Below are positions 60,745 to 64,000 of a stretch of 64,000 bases of DNA, piece after piece; positions within the stretch are counted from its first letter, which is position 1; every line of letters starts with the position of its first letter. The notes under the pieces were generated by a model. That model was not told the DNA's origin. It did not search any database and was given only the letters and a program-made list of their open reading frames with translations. Origin of the DNA: Leucaena leucocephala (Eukaryota; Streptophyta; Magnoliopsida; Fabales; Fabaceae); the NCBI GenBank assembly GCA_037074615.1, contig CM073524.1:23017406-23081405 (forward strand), written 5' to 3'. Made by a program: the position numbers and the translations under genes.

Positions 60745-63648
60745 TCATTTTCTTGTCTCTACTTCATGCATGCTTCTTCCATTTCACATTACCTATTATG
60801 GTTGGGTAAGGGAGGGTGAGATTTAGGAGAATCTTAGTAGTGAATATTACTATTAATACATGCAAGATGAATGCAAATGCATGTCATGCTTTCTTTTCCC
60901 AAATCATGCTTTCTAATGACATATTATCATGCTCAACGTTTCATACTAATATGCATGGTCATAAATAAAACATCTTGAAACACAGCATCATAAACTCATA
61001 TATATTTCATACAATCATCATGCACATCAACAAACACAAGCATATAATCAAGCCCACAATTAATGTAAGTTCACTACACATCAAGCTCTATTTGCTTCCA
61101 ACCATTGTGGTTGCTTGCTCAACCTCTTCAACTCATCATCTTTGACATCCCATGGCCCTAATTACAATCAAATTATACACTCAATTCATTAAGGTCATGG
61201 AATCAAGCAACACATAAAACTTGTTCTCTAGAAACCCTTAACCCTTTGTCTTGAAAATTAGGGTTCTTATTACAACTTTCTTAAAAATTATTTTCATGAG
61301 CCAATCCTACACAATTTTTCATGTAAAGTCTATTTATAAGCTTGAATTTAACAAAATCAACTCATTCCCTTTCAAATAGGCCAAAACCAAAATATGATAC
61401 TTTAAAGAGCAAAATTTCACTTTGATATTTAATGCTTCCAAGACCACTTTCTCATCTTTTCCTTATATAATTTTTCATTCTAAACGAATTGAAAGCATCA
61501 AAATCATCAAATTTCATCTTTAACATAAAATATAGCCCAAGGCCGAAATATACAAAGTAAAAGGGAAGTTAGATTTCTTCTAATTTCCATATAAAATCAC
61601 TTGATTCTTACTCTCTGTCATCATTTAAATATTATCCTAAGTTCAATGTCATCTTTCTCTTTACTTAGGAATTTCTTGCAGCAACTATTCCTTAGGGTTT
61701 CATGAATTTTATTTAACTAAAACTAAGATTAAACCATCTAAATATCAAATTAAGCACTAGAACTTTGAACTAACCTCAAATCCAAGCTTGATGACTAAGA
61801 ACTAGAATTAATTAAGGGTGATTATTTGGCACTCAAATAAAATTACAAATTAAATTATAGTGTTCATTAATCAAATTAGGTTGATGATTAAGCATGCTAG
61901 ACTTATGACTAAGCAATCTAGTATCTTCCAACCAATGAAAAACCATCCACATGATCCTAGGGGTAAAATGGGAAAAATAATTTTCCAAGCAATATTACAT
62001 TTATCATGTCCAAATTACTCATTATCAAATAACCTTTCTCAATTCTAGCCTCTTGGAAGGCTTAAATAATTATTATAACAGTTCTGTCATAATTAATTAT
62101 ATTATCTCTTAGGGGTGTTCATTATGCCCGTGGCCCAAAAAAAATTGCCCAGCCCGGCCTAAAAATTGTTGCCCAAAATATATTTGGGCAGGGTAGGGTC
62201 AGGCCAAGTGTTGGACAAAGCAGGGCATCGGGTAAAGTATGTTAGCCCAGCCCTATATATATTATTTTTTTTTATTTTTTTCTTATAATTTTATTTTTTT
62301 TAGTTTCTTCTATTTGTAACTCTACACTTTTCACTTTAGCCGATAATTCTCTTTACTCATTTTTAAAATTTTGAATATAAATCTTATATTTACGTAGATA
62401 CTGAAGTTGCTTCCATGCTTTACTTACCAAGCATTCAATTATTAGTGTTGTAGTACTTCTATAGATATCCGACCCTGATACAGATGTCAAACTTTTTTTT
62501 ATATATGTAATATACTTCAAGATTTTAATTACTATCTTTTTGTTACCTTATTTTTAATAAATTATGGATATTATTTAACTATTGAAGACATCAATATGGT
62601 ATTATTTTATAAGTTCATGATTGGAGATTTTTTTTCACAGTATGAGCAGGACACCACAATTTAGGCATACAAGTCTACCTATACCCAGCCCGAAATAGTT
62701 AGGGTTTTTATCGGGTAGGGCGGCATCGAGCTGTAAAATGCAGTCCATAATTTTTTCGGGCAGGGCACCGGGTAGAGAGTTACCCTGCCTAGCCCTACCC
62801 ATGTACAACCCTATTATCTCTTCTTATTAATATATTCACATGGCCTCATAATGGCATCCATGTAAAAAGAAGAGATATTTTTTATTTTGTTTATCTTTAG
62901 GAAATATTGAATAACTTTATACAAGCATAATTCAGATCAAATGCTTTTTGATGATTTCTTGCCCCTAAAATTCATTCTCTTGCTTAATAAATTCTCTTTA
63001 ATCTTAGGAAAATTCTTTAATCTTTTTTAGGTCAAAATTCCAAGTGTACGGATTTCTTTTTGAATTTCCCAGATAACACCCTAATTGGCATAATTAGCCT
63101 TTAAATATTTTTAAAGTCAATCTTCTCTTTTATAAACTCATATAATTTCTAGAATAATTAATCCCCATTTTATCCAATTATTTGAGGCCTCCTCATATTT
63201 TAAATAATTAGATTTGGCTAAAAAACTCTCTTTGGGCCAAAATTCTAGAAATTCCTTAAAATTTGCTTTAGGGGTATTTTTATCATTTTTAACCTCAAAT
63301 AGGCCTTAATAAATCATTTTCAATTTTCAGGGATTTGTCCTAAAATTTTATGAAATTATGATTTTACCTTTACTTAGGCTTAACCTCATAAATAGTCTCG
63401 TTGAAGCCTCTAACATAACCTTTAGCCCTTAAATGACTTCTTTTCTCATTCTTAACCCTTGAGACTTTACTGAAATCTCTAACTTTATTTACACTTTAGT
63501 CCCTATAATTTTTTTAATTTAAATTTAATCCCTAAAAACCATTTAGCTTTACTTTCACATATTTGGGACTTCTTCTCAAAAAGGCTCGATAACCTACCTA
63601 ATTTATGCTACTTCTTGAACTTCTATGCCCAAATTTTAGGATGTGACA
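60745..63648 (-). mobile_element. Old solo LTR, copy 2, interrupted by hAT H4
   Basis: Counterpart of 42220-44403, with the same TGTCACATCCTAAAATTT start on the minus strand. H4 occupies 62110-62813. Confidence 0.5.
62110..62813 (+). mobile_element. hAT element H4, copy-2-specific, recent
   Basis: Ends TAGGGGTGTTCAT and ATGTACAACCCTA. Flanks TTATCTCT (62102-62109) and TTATCTCT (62814-62821) are a perfect 8-bp target duplication. Copy 1 shows the empty site at 43558. No coding region. The interior resembles a degenerate copy at 29280-29640. Confidence 0.93.
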
Positions 63649-64000
63649 TTAGGCCTTTAATAAGGTCATATGACTTGGCTTGGTTAGAACCTGATAAGTT
63701 TTGACTTGTTTAGTAAAGAGGCAGACTTCAAACCTATTTAGATTCCTACTGGTTTAAATAGACCATATTTTTTTCCCTAAAGTATTTAATTATATGTAAA
63801 TTGTAAATAGTCATCTCAAAGTCTATTTTAAGTATTCTATTTATAAATATATAAGTTTCAAAATTTACTAAAAGCTTACATATAACCTTCTAAATTTAAA
63901 ATATGGGGGTTTTTTAGAAGTTTATATTCTAAATAGGCATGTAAACAGATTTTAGATCTGTTAAGTCTTTTAAAGGCTAATACCTGAACAAAAAAAATCA
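63649..64000. other. End of copy 2 in the window
   Basis: Counterpart of 44404-44715. No gene. Homology continues to the last base. Confidence 0.5.

Larger units (their letters stand above)
49915..64000 (+). repeat. Large direct duplication, copy 2 (runs off the window)
   Basis: Matches 30241-44715 in order and orientation. Copy-2-only insertions: MITE C (51285-51831), extra SINEs (53071-53490), MITE D with hAT H3 (56650-57741), MITE E (57827-58332), hAT H4 (62110-62813). Deletions relative to copy 1 are minor. It ends at the window edge, still homologous. Confidence 0.95.

Overview
The window is nuclear DNA of a flowering plant, almost certainly a eudicot. It has AT-rich intergenic DNA, short spliced exons with GT-AG introns, plant gene families, an miR172 target site, and dense plant-type transposons (Ty1/copia, solo LTRs, LINEs, SINEs, hAT, MULE and Tourist-like MITEs). 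Species cannot be named from sequence alone.

Two genes look intact, both on the minus strand. The first, at 7619-9676, encodes a cytosolic L-ascorbate peroxidase in nine coding exons (249 aa), with a 5'UTR intron and a heat-shock element upstream. The second, at 21426-24992, encodes an APETALA2/TOE1 (RAP2.7)-type repressor in ten exons (484 aa), with two AP2 domains, an EAR motif and an miR172 site in the last exon. Three very small plus-strand genes (37549, 45369, 58476) share a P-x-RRGQIKA-x-IF motif and have no known function. Broken genes are a multi-exon unknown gene (3350-5364) beside a decayed copia element, and a C-terminal fragment of an RNA-binding, CNOT4-like gene (15398-15835) with one internal stop.

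Layout. 1-5.6 kb: copia remnant plus broken gene. 5.6-7.4 kb: AT-rich with a MITE. 7.4-10 kb: APX. 10-15.4 kb: MITEs and an hAT element with an 8-bp target duplication. 15.4-16.3 kb: gene fragment. 16.5-20.6 kb: a duplicated 425-bp unit split by a MULE that carries about 22 copies of a 110-bp satellite and a SINE in its right TIR. 21.4-25.5 kb: AP2-like gene. 25.5-30.2 kb: AT-rich with hAT elements. 30.2 kb to the end: a large direct duplication.

The duplication is the main structural feature. 30241-44715 reappears in the same order and orientation from 49915 to the window end, an offset of about 19.3-19.7 kb. It looks like a tandem duplication of a unit of about 19.67 kb (30241-49914) whose second copy runs off the window. 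Since the duplication, each copy has gained its own insertions, and the other copy preserves the empty site: solo LTR, LINE fragments and a SINE in copy 1; Tourist-like MITEs, hAT elements and extra SINEs in copy 2. The window is therefore a readable history of recent plant transposition. One insertion lies between the TATA box and the coding region of a duplicated small-peptide gene. Nothing here is a proven new system; the best candidates are the small-peptide cluster and the satellite-carrying MULE.
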